A stretch of DNA of 64,000 bases, taken from NCBI GenBank assembly GCA_036186865.1, contig AP025075.1, positions 19,478,032 to 19,542,031 on the forward strand. Reading direction: 5' to 3'. A program made the position numbers and the translations under genes. Below are positions 33,547 through 44,248 of the stretch, piece after piece. Every line of letters starts with the position of its first letter. Positions within the stretch are counted from its first letter, which is position 1. This DNA is from Eustoma russellianum. Lineage: Eukaryota > Streptophyta > Magnoliopsida > Gentianales > Gentianaceae. The notes under the pieces were generated by a model. That model was not told the origin of the DNA. It did not search any database and worked only from the letters and a program-made list of their open reading frames with translations.

Positions 33547-35040
33547 CTTCCCCTCAAGTTGTGTACTGGAGTATCTAAGACGCAACTTCCTCAAAACATC
33601 TTTGAACATTCTTCCTGGCACTGCTTTTGTTAATATATCTGCCGGTTGGTCTTCACTTCTCATAAATCGTAGTTCAACGCTCCCATCTTCGAGTTTCTCT
33701 TCAATAAAGTGCCGATCCACCTCGATATGCTTCGTCCGATTATGTTGTACCGGGTTTTCTGAGATACTTATTGATGCGTTGTTGTTTGTTGTCACATAAC
33801 AACCGTACTGGAAGACACACCGGCACCCCGATCTCTCCTAGTAACTTCTTTAACCACAACGCTTCAACAACTCCTTTTGCGATCCTTTGAAATTCTGCTT
33901 CCGCACTGGACTAGGCTACAACTTTCTGTTTTTTTGCTCTTCAAGGTAAATAAGCTTTCTCCAACAAAGGCAAAGTACCCTAAAGTCGGTGTTCTATCAT
34001 TTGGGTTTCCTACCCAATCAACATCAGTATATATCTCTATATCTAGACACTCTTGCTTTGTAAACCAGATACCTAACCTTGCTGTCCCCTTAAAGTACCT
34101 CAAGCTTCTTTTTACTGCCACCGTATGTGCTGCTTGCGGATGATGCATAAACTGACTGACAACCCCAACTGCATAGGCAATGTCTGGCCGTGTGTGAGAA
34201 AGATAGATCAACTTCCCTATGGTTTCTGGTACTGCTCTTTGTCAACTATAGGCTCCCCTTCTTTTATTTGTAACCGATGGTTCACAGTGATAGGTGCTTT
34301 CGTAGGCTTACAATCAACCATTCAGACTTCAGTTAACAAATCAATAGTGTACTTCTGTTGACAAATCATAATACCTTGATTAGAACGAGACACTTCGATT
34401 CCCAAAAAATATTGTAGTGTGCCCAGGTCCTTCATCTCAAATTCTGCTAACAACCTTTGACGGAGTCTTAAGATCTCTTCTTCATCATCTCATGGTATAA
34501 TTATGTAATCCACATAGATAATTAAACATATTACCTTTCCTCCATTCCGCTTGAGAAACAGTGTGTGATCTGCATTGCCTATTTGAACCCATTCTGTGTC
34601 ATTGCGACAGTGAATCGCCCAAACCACGCTTGCAGACTTTGCTTTAATCCATACAATGCCTTTTTTAACTTGCATAATTCTCCAGTCTGAATACCCTCTG
34701 TGAATCTTAGGGGAGCTTCCATATATACCTCCTCTTTTAGTTCACCATGTAGAAAGGCGTTTTGACATCGAATTGATACAATGGCCAGTATTTATTTGCA
34801 GCTACCGAGAATAATACCCTGATTGTGTCAATTTTTATGACCGGTGAAAAAGTCTCTGAGTAGTCAACTCCATACGTCTGGGTATAGCCTTTTGCTACCA
34901 GCCTGGTTTTATATAGTTCGATCGACTCATCAGCTTTGTACTTTATTATGAATACTCATCGGCACCTACTGGCCTCTTTCCTTCAGAAAGTACACACTTC
35001 TCTCACGTCTGATTTTTCAGTAGCGCCTCCATTTCTACCG
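33547..35040 (-). pseudogene. Copia-4 reverse transcriptase and RNase H
   Basis: Minus strand from 35040: MAVEMEALLKNQT-type start, VFIIKYKADESIELYK, YTQTYGVDYSETFSPV, LCKLKKALYGLKQSPQAWFG. The catalytic box reads YVDY (34505-34516). RNase H: YTDVDWVGNPNDRTPTLGYF, a broken SLVQCGS stretch, then SISENPVQHNRTKHIEVDRH and ADILTKAVPGRMFKDV, ending near 33560. Several frameshifts. Confidence 0.88.
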
Positions 35041-35460
35041 CCATTGTGAATGAATGTGTCAGGAACATCAGATTTATGTTTTTGGAAGTACACCCATATC
35101 ATACGGGAGAATTCATCAATGAATAAGATAAAGTATTGGAAATGACATAGATTAGAAACATTTGCAGGTCCCTTGACATCATAATGAACTAAGGAAGAAT
35201 CTTGTCTACACGTGTATTATTCGGGCGAAACGTGGTCCGGTGACTTTTTGCATGAAGACACGTTTTGCATTGTAAAAGAACGAATTCAGAGCAAATAAAC
35301 GAGGAAATAAAAACTTCAAATAGCCAAAGAAGAGATGACCTAGGCAACGTTGTCATAACCATAATTGCTGAGTGGCCGTCCAGTGACCAAGCATGGACCG
35401 ACCCTGTTAAGCAACCTCGTCCACGTAATAAAGCCTGCCGCATTCAGTGCCACAGTCAAT
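35035..35460 (-). pseudogene. Copia-4 truncated integrase
   Basis: The minus strand carries the zinc-binding remnant and an integrase start resembling FPILYLIH-FS-MIWVYFQKHK, then FIH directly joined to NGG-RNGGA at 35040-35050, which is the RT start in another frame. The SDNG and NGVAERKN segments are absent. The same junction is present in Copia-5. Confidence 0.8.
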
Positions 35461-35800
35461 AATCTTCTTCGCACATATGTCCTGCAAGAGACAGAAATGT
35501 GGGTATATTAGCGCAACGCAATTGAGTTCCTTAGTAACATGGCTCAAAGTTAACAACTTAGATGAAAGATTGGGAACATAGAGACAGTTTGGCACAGTCA
35601 TGGTGGGAGAGATTTGAATAGAACCCCCCATAGACAGGGATTCTCTCTCCACTTGCGGTTTCAATATGTGTCTTGAATGGGTTGGAGGAGGCGATAAAGT
35701 CATTTATGTCATTGGTCATGGTATCGGTTGTACCATAGTCGAATATCCATGGATGAGATGGTAAGTTTTTGGTCAATGTCGTAATATTCGGGTAGGCTAG
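35461..35800 (-). pseudogene. Copia-4 protease
   Basis: HPWIFDYGTTDTMTNDINDF: the position after the catalytic Asp is Tyr, compared with Cys in its relatives. IPVYGG and LCSQSFI-type blocks follow, with a frameshift near 35600. Ends with CGTECGRLYYVDEVA. Confidence 0.85.
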
Positions 35801-35999
35801 ATGGACAGCAGAGAGATGTGTAGTGGTCTGTGCTGAATTTAGAGAAGTTGGAGGGACCTGGATGCAACTGCTGGAAATATGAGAGCTTTGTTGGTATTTT
35901 TGGGAAATAGAGGAACCTCTGCATCACTGGGAGGAATGTCAAGGGCCACGGGTTCCATGTTTGAAAATTCAGGGACTCCATTTGTTTTAGGGAAAAATA

Positions 36000-37263
36000 T
36001 AAGGATGGAAAGGGAAATTCTAGAGTATTTAAGGGAGTAGGGTTGGGACTTTCTCAAACCCTACCTGCCGCATCTGTGATTCTGGGTTTTTCTCCTTCGT
36101 TCTTCACGCTTCCAGATCCTTAAGTCTGTTGATTTTTCCTGCGTCCGCTACATTTTTTCTCCAGAACCTACTGCCTTCCTATCTTTACCTGGTGAATAAA
36201 CAAGTCCCTTACCTCCTTCTTGCTTGTCTGCGTTGTCACTGATGGACTCCCTGGGAGTCCCTATGGCAGCAGCACCACATCCAACATTCTCTTCAGTGGT
36301 CTGAGGCCTATTGTTCCACCAGTCACAGAATCCTACAAGGTGAAAGCACGTCACTTTCGTGTGTTTATTCTTCTCATAGTGGGAACATCGAAGGTGAGTC
36401 TTGTCCTACTTGTCTCCAGAGCATGGTTGGGGTTGGTCTGAGCGCCGGGATGAGTTGTCTGAGCGCCGTGAAGACCCCCCCGTCTTTTATTCTCGATGTT
36501 TCTTGCAGCCAAACCATACCCCGATGATGTGTCACTTTCTGTTGAGGGGTCCCTGCGTAAAATCTGCATCCTTGCTTCCTCCTGCCGGATAAGGCAATAG
36601 GCCATGTCCACCAATGGTAATGTCTCCCTTTTTAAAATCTTCCTCTTTGCCAACTCATATTTTTCATCAACTGTTGTTAAAAATTGAAACATCCGTTATT
36701 CTTGCCGTTTCTGATTATAGATCCGGATGTCTTCCGGATCCTTCATTGGATTTAGATCTTTAATGTCAATTGTCATCCATATCGTCTGGAATTTATTCCA
36801 GACTTCTTCAAGCGCGTCTGCCTGAGTGTATTTACACATTTATGTAAATCAAAAACTTGGAGCGAGTCTACTCCCGAACCGTATGTCACCATAAGCCATC
36901 CTAGAGAGCCTTTGCGGTCGGGTATTGCGAAATATTTGTCACAAGGTGTGATTCAATGTTTTGAATCAACCAAGTGAAAACACATTCATCATCCTGGATC
37001 CATCGATCAAACCCTAAATCTGTAGGTTAGGGTGGGGGCATCCCTGTGAGGTGTAAACTTCTCCCCCTTCCCCCAATTGTTTTCCTGATTAGGGTTGCTT
37101 GTATGGAGTAATTCTATCCATTGAGTTTCACCCTTATGGTAAGGTTTTCAGATGTTGTCAGAGCTTGAGAACCAAGACTCTGATGATGAAGATTGGCCAA
37201 CTGCACCGTGAGTTCATCTGAGGCAGTGGGGTCGGTGTTAGGATCTGAACTTTCTCCAGACAT
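36000..37263 (-). pseudogene. Copia-4 gag
   Basis: ATG at 37263 (minus) opens MSGESSDPNTDPTASDELT and VQLANLHHQSLGSQALT. FQFLTTVDEKYELAKRKILK and YCLIRQEEARMQILRRDPS follow (36692-36560). The zinc knuckle region reads CSHYEKNKHTKVTC with the second Cys replaced by Tyr, then FHLVGFCDWWNN. The frames differ, so shifts are present. Confidence 0.85.
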
Positions 37264-37461
37264 TGGAAAAAAACACCAATAGAACAGATGCTGCACAATG
37301 GTTTTTTTTCCTATCAATCGGTGGTCAAAGGATTGGTACTGAGACTACGATGAGTATAACTCTGAGTCTCAATCTTCTAGCAAAACACTTCTTGTGTGGT
37401 TTTTTTTTTGGTTTCGGATTTTTCTGGGTGTCTGGTTTTTCTGGGTCTCACAGGATCAGTT

Positions 37462-37473
37462 GCTCTGATACCA
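37462..37473 (-). other. Copia-4 primer binding site
   Basis: GCTCTGATACCA on the plus strand, the reverse complement of TGGTATCAGAGC, directly abutting the middle LTR. Confidence 0.9.
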
Positions 37474-37705
37474 TGTTAAGAAATTAAAAAACTTTGGATG
37501 AATGAACAAATTATTCATTGATTTTCTTCTTCCACCTTGAACCTCTTTAAATAGTACAATGTTTGTAACTGTAATACAATTAGTATCCTTGATTTGCTAA
37601 ATTCAAACTCTCCCTATAATCCAATCTTACCTAATTTACATCAAAACAAATATAAATCAAATATAATCTAATATTATCAAATCAAATCAAATTTGTTCTT
37701 TAACA
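37474..37705 (-). repeat. middle LTR shared by Copia-4 and Copia-5
   Basis: 232 bp, TGTTAAGAAATTA to TTCTTTAACA. On its right is CTCCACCCCAAG, the slightly changed poly-purine tract of Copia-5. Confidence 0.92.
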
Positions 37706-39190
37706 CTCCACCCCAAGTTGTGTATTGGAGCATCCAAGACCCAACTTCCTCAAAACATCTTCAAACATTCTTCCTGCCATTGCTTTTGTTAATGTATTTG
37801 CGAGTTGGTCTTCACTTCTCATGAACGGTAGTTCAACGCTCCCATCTTCGAGTTTCTCTTTAATAAAGTGCTGATCCACCTCGATATTCTTCGTCCGATC
37901 ATGTAGTATCGGGTTTTCTGAGATACTTATTACTGCATTGTTGTCACATAACAACCGTAGTTGAAGACACATCGGCACCCTGATCTCTCTGAGTAACTTC
38001 TTTAACCACAACGTTTCAACAACTCCTTTTGCGATCCCCCAAAATTCTGCTTGCGCACTGGACAAGGTTACAACTTTCTTTTTTTGCTCTTCCATGTAAC
38101 TAAGTTTCCTCCAACGAAGGCAAAGTACCATGAAGTCGACCTTCTATAATTTGGGTTTCCTGCCCAATCAGCTCAGTATATATCTCTATGTCTAGACATT
38201 CTTCCTTAGTAAACCAGATACATAACCTTGTTGTCCCCTTTAAGTACCTCAAGATTCTTATTATTGCCACCATATGTGCTACTTGCAGATGATGCATAAC
38301 TGATTGACAACCCAAAATGCATAGGCAATGTCTAGCCGTGTGTGAGCAAGATAGATCAACTTCCCTACCAGTTTCTGGTGCTGCTCTTTGTCAACTATAG
38401 GCTCCCCTTCTTTTATTTGTTACCGATGGTTCATAGTGATAGGTGTTTTCGCAGGCTTTTAATCAACCATTCCGACTTCAGTTAACAAATCGATAGTGTA
38501 CTTCAGTTAAAAATCATAATACCTTGATTGGAACGAGATACTTCGATTCCCAAAAAAATATTGTAGTGTGCCCAGGTCCTTCATCTCAAATTCTGAGAAC
38601 AACCTTTGACGGAGTCCTAAGATCTCTTCTTCATCATCTCCTGTTATAATCATGCCATCCACATAGATAATTAAACACGTTACCTTTCCTCCATTTCGCT
38701 TGAGGAACAGTGTGATCTGCATTGCTCTGTTTGAACCCATTATATTTCATTGCGACAGTGAATCGCCCAAACCACGCTCGCGGACTTTGCTTTAATCCAT
38801 ACAATGCCTTTTTTAACTTGCATAATTCGCCAGTCTGAAGACCCTCTGTGAAGCCTGAGAGAGCTTCCATATACACCTCCTCTTTTAGTTCACCATGTAA
38901 AAAGGTATTTTTGATATCAAACTGATACAATGACCAATTCTTTATTTGCAGCTACAGAGAATAAAACCCTGATTGTGTCAATTTTTGCGACCGGTGAAAA
39001 AGTCTCTGAGTAGTCAGCTCCATACATCTGGGTATAGCCTTTTGCGACCAATCTGGCTTTATATCACTCGATCGACCCATCAGTTTTTTATTTTATTGTG
39101 AATACCCATCGGCACCCTACTGGCCTCTTTTCTTCAGGAAGTACACACTTCTCCTACGTCTCATTTTTAGTACCGCCTCCATTTCTATCG
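37706..39190 (-). pseudogene. Copia-5 reverse transcriptase and RNase H
   Basis: Minus strand from 39190: MAIEMEAVLK, then YQFDIKNTFLHGELKEEVYM and LCKLKKALYGLKQSPRAWFG (38930-38760). The catalytic box reads YVDG (38654-38665). RNase H is broken near 38130-38200 and continues KVVTLSSAQAEFWGIAKGVV, SISENPILHDRTKNIEVDQH and ANTLTKAMAGRMFEDV to 37720. Confidence 0.88.
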
Positions 39191-39520
39191 CCATTGCGAA
39201 TGAATATGTCAGGAACATTAGATTTATTTTTCAGGAAGTACATCCATGTCATACGGGAGAAATCATCAATAAATAAGACAAAGTATTGGAAATGAGATAG
39301 CTTAGAAACATTTGCGGATCCCCAGACATCAGAATGAACTAAGAAAAAAATCTTGTCTACACGTGTATTATTTGGCGAAACATGGTCCAGTGACTTTTTG
39401 CACGGAGACACGTTTCTGTAAAGAGACTGAATCTGAGTAAATAAACAAGGAATTAAAAACTTCAAATAGCCGAAGGAGGGATGACCTAAATGACTGTGCC
39501 ATAACAACAATTGTCAAGTG
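39154..39520 (-). pseudogene. Copia-5 truncated integrase
   Basis: LLWHSHLGHPSFGYLKFLIP, then SPNNTRVDKIFFLVHSDVWG (first catalytic Asp), FQYFVLFIDDFSRMTWMYFL and PDIFIRNG. It then runs into the RT start in another frame (39180-39195). The second Asp and the Glu of the triad are deleted, at the same junction as in Copia-4. Confidence 0.87.
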
Positions 39521-39559
39521 GTCGTCCGGTGAGCAAGCATGGTCAAACCCTGTTGAGCA

Positions 39560-39964
39560 ACCTCGTCCACGTAGTAAAGACCGCCGCGTTCAGTGCCACG
39601 CCCAATAATCTCCTTTATACATATGTCTTGAAAGAGAAAGAAATGTGGGTATATTAGCACAACGCAATTGAGTTCCTTAGTAACATGACTCAAAGATAAC
39701 AACTTAGATGAAAGATTGGGAACATAGAGACAGTTTGACACAGTCATGGTGGGAGAGATTTGAATAGTACCCCCCATAGATAGGGACTCTCTCTCCACTT
39801 CCGGTTTCAATATGTGTCTTGAATGGGTTGGAGGAGGTGATAAAGTCATTTATGTCATTGGTCATGGTATCAGTTGCACCACAGTCAAATATCCACGGAT
39901 GAGATGGTAAGTTTTTGGTCGAGGTAGTAATACTCGGGTAGGATAGATGGACAACAGAGAGATG
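39560..39964 (-). pseudogene. Copia-5 protease
   Basis: HPWIFDCGATDTMTNDINDF (DCG motif), ETGSGERVPIYGG, then in the shifted frame TMTVSNCLYVPNLSSKLLSL and VLIYPHFFLFQDICIKEIIG. One frameshift near 39730. Confidence 0.87.
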
Positions 39965-41415
39965 TGTAGTGGCCTGTGCTGAATTTAGATAAGTTCGAGG
40001 GACCTGGGTGCAACTGTTGGAAATATGAGGAGCTTTGTTGGCTTTTTTGGGAAATAGAGGAACCTCTGCATTACTGGGAGGAATGTCAATGGCCACAGGT
40101 GCTGTGTTTGAAAATTTAGGGACTCTATTTGTTTTGGGGAAAAAAGATAACGATGGAAAAGGAAATTCTAGAGTATTTAAGGGAGTAGGGTTGGGACTTT
40201 CCCAAACCCTACCCATCGCATCTATGATTCTGGGTCTTTCTCCTTCGTTCCTCACGCTTCCAGATCCTTCGGTCCGTTGATTTTTCTGCGTCCGCCCCAT
40301 TTTTTCTCTAGAACCTGCTGCCTTCCTATCTTCACCTGGTGAATAAAGAACAAGTCTCTTACCTCCTTCTTGCTGGTCTGCGTGGTCAATGATGGACTCC
40401 TTGGGAGTTGCTATGGCAGCAGCACCGCGTCCGACATTTTCTTGGTGGTCTGAGGCCCGTTGTTCCACCAGTCAGAGAATCTTACAAGGTGAAAGCACAT
40501 CTCCTTCGTGTGTTTCTTCTTCTCAAAGTTGTCCTCCTTGTCTCCAAAGCGTGGTTGGGGTTGGTCTGTGCGCCGGGATGAGCTGTCTGAGCGCCGTGAA
40601 ACACCCCCATCCATCCTTTATTCCTGCTGTTTCTTGAGGCCAAACCATACCCCGATGATGTGTCACTTTCCTTTGAAGGGTCTCTGCGTAAAATCTGCAT
40701 CCTTGCTTCCTCCCGCCGGATAAGGCCACAGGCCATATCCATCGATGGTAGTGGCTCCCTTTTTAAATTCTCCTTGTTTTCCAACTCATATTTTTCATCA
40801 ACTGTTGTTAAAAATTGAATCAATCGTTGTTCTTGCCGTTTCTGATTATAGATCCGGATATCTTCCGGATCCTTCATTGGATTTGGATCTTTAATGTCAA
40901 TGGGCATCCATATAGTTTGGAATTTATTCCAGGCTTCTTGACTTCTTCAAGCGCGTCTGAGCCTTGCCTGAGTGTATTTGCACGTTTGTGAAAATCAAAA
41001 ACTTGGAGCGAGTCTGCTCCTGAGCCGTATGTCACCAATAAGCCATCCTAGAGAGCCTTTGCAGTCGGGTATTGCGAAACATTTGTCACAGGGTGTGATT
41101 CAATGTTTTGAATCAACCAAGTGAAAACATATTCATCATCTTGGCTCCATTGATCAAACCCTGAATCAGTAGGTTGGGGTGGGGGGTGTCCTTGTAAGGT
41201 GTGAACTTCTCCCCCCTTCCCCCAATTGCTTTACTGATCAGGGTTGCCCATAGGGAGTAATTCTCTCCATTGAGTTTCACCCCTATGGTAAGGTTTTCAG
41301 ATGTTGTTGTCAGAGCTTGAGAACCAATACTCTCACGAAGAAGATTGGCCAACTGCACCGTGAGTTCATCTCAGGCAGTGGGGCCAGTCTTAGGATCTGA
41401 ACTTTCTCCAGACAT
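39965..41415 (-). pseudogene. Copia-5 gag
   Basis: ATG at 41415 (minus) opens MSGESSDPKTGPTA, followed by a stop, then VQLANLLRESIGSQALTTT, VKLNGENYSLWATLISKAIG. RLIQFLTTVDEKYELENKEN follows (about 40830). Only the second half of the zinc knuckle is visible (KKKHTKEMCFHLVRFSDWWN, about 40530-40460). Downstream linker to 39970 is an open 254-codon frame that runs into the protease. Confidence 0.85.
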
Positions 41416-41587
41416 TGGAAAAAAATATCAACAAAACAAATCTGCACTATGGTTTTTTTCCTGTCAATCGGTGGTCAGAGGAATGGTAGTGTGAGTCTAA
41501 ATGTTCTGGAAAAACACTTCTTCTTGTTTTTTTTGGTTTTGGATTTTTCTGGGTGTCGGGTTTTTCTGGGTCTTCACAGGATCAGTT

Positions 41588-41599
41588 GCTCTGAAACCA
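41588..41599 (-). other. Copia-5 primer binding site, mutated
   Basis: GCTCTGAAACCA on the plus strand; TGGTTTCAGAGC on the coding strand, one change from TGGTATCAGAGC. Confidence 0.8.
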
Positions 41600-41831
41600 T
41601 ATTAAGAAATTCAAAAACTTTGGATAAATGAACAAATGTTACATTGATTTTCTTCTTCCACCTTCAACCTCTTTAAATAGTACAATGTTTGTAACCGTAA
41701 TACAATTAGTATCCTTGATTTACTACATTCAAACTCTGCTTATAATTCGATCTTACCTAATTTACATCAAATGAAATATAAATCAAATATAATCTAATCT
41801 TATCAAATCAAATGAAATCTGTTCTTGAATA
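41600..41831 (-). repeat. right LTR of the copia array
   Basis: 232 bp, starts TATTAAGAAATTC (TG changed to TA) and ends TTCTTGAATA (CA changed). Otherwise closely similar to the other two LTRs and followed by gaaaa. Confidence 0.88.
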
Positions 41832-41836
41832 GAAAA

Positions 41837-42335
41837 ACATACTTTCAGTGACATATCTAATCAGACTAGTAAGATTGGCAGAGCTGTCAGGTTCATTCCA
41901 AGAAAAATCAATCTATATGGATTTCTAATTTATATTTTTCACATAACCTAATGAGATTGGAGCCGTGAAAGCCAGAGCCAGAAATTTAGTATTTCCGTGA
42001 AAAATTTCTTTCTTTTACTATTTGACAGTCGCTTAAGTAAAATTTTTTGACCGTCTCCAAAGCAATGGAAATTTACCGTAGCTAATCAGCTCTTCTCCGT
42101 AGTGCTTGTTTCCCCCTCCGCCCCCGCCCCCCCCAAAAAAACAAAATTTAGGGCATTCATTTATGCATAGTCAATTCGTGACGAATTAGCTAGTAAACGT
42201 TGACTAGTAAATTATTTCTACTAGAATTACATGGCTAAATCATGTCATTCTAGTAGTAAAACGCATAGGTAGATTGTACAGAGTGAATATAAATTCTAAA
42301 ATTATTACCCTATTAATGGTTCGGATTTGCACAAC
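41837..42335. other. spacer with C-rich tract
   Basis: No gene. CCCCCTCCGCCCCCGCCCC and CCCC at 42112-42134 give G-runs on the minus strand able to form a G-quadruplex. The last five bases, acaac (42331-42335), are the left flank of the gypsy element. Confidence 0.5.
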
Positions 42336-43199
42336 TGTTATGCCCCGCACCCTCCGTAGGTTAATCAAAAAGGCAAGGAAGGAATTAAACGGATTTAATA
42401 ATAGTCAACGGAAATAAACTCGACATTAAGTATGAGGATTAATTTGAAATTAATGAAGGATTGAATATTAGAATTAAATTGTATTTAATTTTAGAATTAA
42501 ATAATTAAGGTTTATCCTTTAAGATAAATAAGATAAAAGATATAATTTAGAAACATCAAATCTTAACCTAAATCCTTATTTATCTGACAACGTCAGTTTT
42601 CTTTTCTCCCACCCATTCACACGACGCAATTTCTTTTCCCCTTAGGCGTTTTGGCTCTCTGGAACCCTAGGAGAAGAAACTCTTCAGGAATCAATCCAGT
42701 TCTCGTTCGTTCTTTGTTTCTTCTTCTAGCAATCACAGGCAAGAAATCTACTTATAAGTTCTTACGTTTTTGCGAAAGAAAAGGCCTACTTTTGATACCA
42801 AATTGAATCACCATGCAGTAGTTTCTTTCCGTGAATTCTATTTGTGATTCCTGTGTTTTGGTGTTGATGATTTGGCCGTTATATGTTGAAAATCATTTTG
42901 TGGTTGTTGATTACTTGAGATCCTGCAAATCCCTACCCCCTTGAATCCCTTCTTGTTGTAATCTCATTGTTGTGTGGATTTGAGGGTGAAAGGTGAGATC
43001 TTTGGATTGATAAGGTTGGAATATTTGCGTTCTAGGCTTGAATCCATGTTTGGTATGTGTATAGTGATCAATCTGCAGTTTAAGCATGAGATTATAGCAG
43101 GGATTAGGCTTGGATTGATTGGGATGAAGTTTGGGACCAATTGGAGTTATGGTTCTGCAGTTTCTGCAGAAATCGCAGAATTTCTTTTCTGGACTAGTA

Positions 43200-43495
43200 G
43201 ACATCGATCGATTGATGTGAGGGGATGAAGTACATCGATCGATCGATGTGAGGGTATGATGTCCTCTGATGGACATCGATCGATCGATGTGAGGGGATGA
43301 ACTACTTTGATCGATCGATGTGAGGGTATGATGTCCTCTGATGGACATCGATCGATCGATGTGAGGGGATGAAGTCACTTCGATCGATCGATGTATAAGA
43401 GGCTGAGAGATCAATGTTCTCTGATGGACATCGATCGATCGATATGAGGGGATGATGTCACATCAATCGATCGATGTGAGGGGATGATGTCCATT
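43200..43495. repeat. palindromic minisatellite in 5' LTR
   Basis: 33-bp units built on CATCGATCGATCGATG plus GTGAGGGGATGA, arranged in higher-order pairs of about 72 bp that end GATGTCCTCTGATGGACATC, itself a 7-bp-stem inverted repeat. Seven to eight units. Confidence 0.92.
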
Positions 43496-43968
43496 GGTTT
43501 TGTGGGAAAATAGAAGAAGAAAGAGGGAAGCTCGGGGAATCTTTGGGTGACCTTAGAGACTTCTTAGGACCTGATTAAAGATAGTCTAAGTCTTGGGAAC
43601 ATGATTTAGGAGGGTGAATCAACTTGGTGACTTCAAAGGGTTTTCGAATCGGGTTTCAACGTGGATAACCTAGGAGGGTTAGGAGGAACGCACGAGGTGT
43701 TTTAGAGGTCAATGAAGGATGGATAGGGATACTTGCATTGGTTTGTGAACCTTAGAATCAAGACTAAGTGTTGACGAGATGGTTGGAGCCTAAGTTTTGA
43801 TGGGTAAGTTAGTGAAATCTTGTGTGTTGCTTGCACTGGCGTATGTGTACATGAACTGCTTATGTGAACGAGATATGAGATTGGAACGAGGAGTCTTGCA
43901 TCATGGCACTTGCATTTGCATTTTGTTTTGAAAAAGAGAGGTGCTTCGGCACAGATTTGCGAAGTTGA

Positions 43969-44248
43969 CCTGTAATGTAAACCAGGATGGAAATATAAGC
44001 CGGGACGCATTGCAGGGCACAAAAGGCTGTAACGTAAACCGGGATGGAAATATAAGCCGGGGCGCATTGCAGGGTATAAAGTCCTCTGCAATGTTAATCG
44101 GGATGGAAATATAAGCCGAGGTGCATTGCAGAGTTTTACGAGATCTGTGATGTAAATCGGGATGGAAATATAAGCCGATGCGCATCACAGAGCATACCAG
44201 CCTGTAACGTAAACCGGGATGGAAATATAAGCCGGGGCGCATTACAGG
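43969..44248 (+). repeat. five-unit tandem hairpin array in 5' LTR
   Basis: Units start at 43969, 44027, 44084, 44144 and 44201 (57-60 bp period). Each has outer arms of 8-10 bp and inner arms of 3-4 bp around a constant GGATGGAAATATAAGCC. Outer arms: CTCTGCAATG/CATTGCAGAG, TCTGTGATG/CATCACAGA, CCTGTAACG/CATTACAGG and others. The sequence of the arms differs between units but pairing is kept. Confidence 0.9.

Larger units (their letters stand above)
33314..41831 (-). mobile_element. tandem copia array LTR-internal-LTR-internal-LTR (Copia-4 and Copia-5)
   Basis: Three near-identical LTRs (33314-33546, 37474-37705, 41600-41831) separate two internal regions, both coding on the minus strand. 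The middle LTR has a primer site on its left (belonging to Copia-4) and a poly-purine tract on its right (belonging to Copia-5), so it is shared. The whole unit is flanked by one perfect 5-bp duplication, gaaaa (33309-33313 and 41832-41836). This is the structure expected from unequal recombination between LTRs. Both internal regions carry the same integrase-to-RT deletion. Confidence 0.92.

Noticed and set aside
43200..43495. CRISPR-like regular palindromic repeats
   Set aside because: Plant nuclear LTR context, units are contiguous and diverged without unique spacers, no cas genes. It is a minisatellite.
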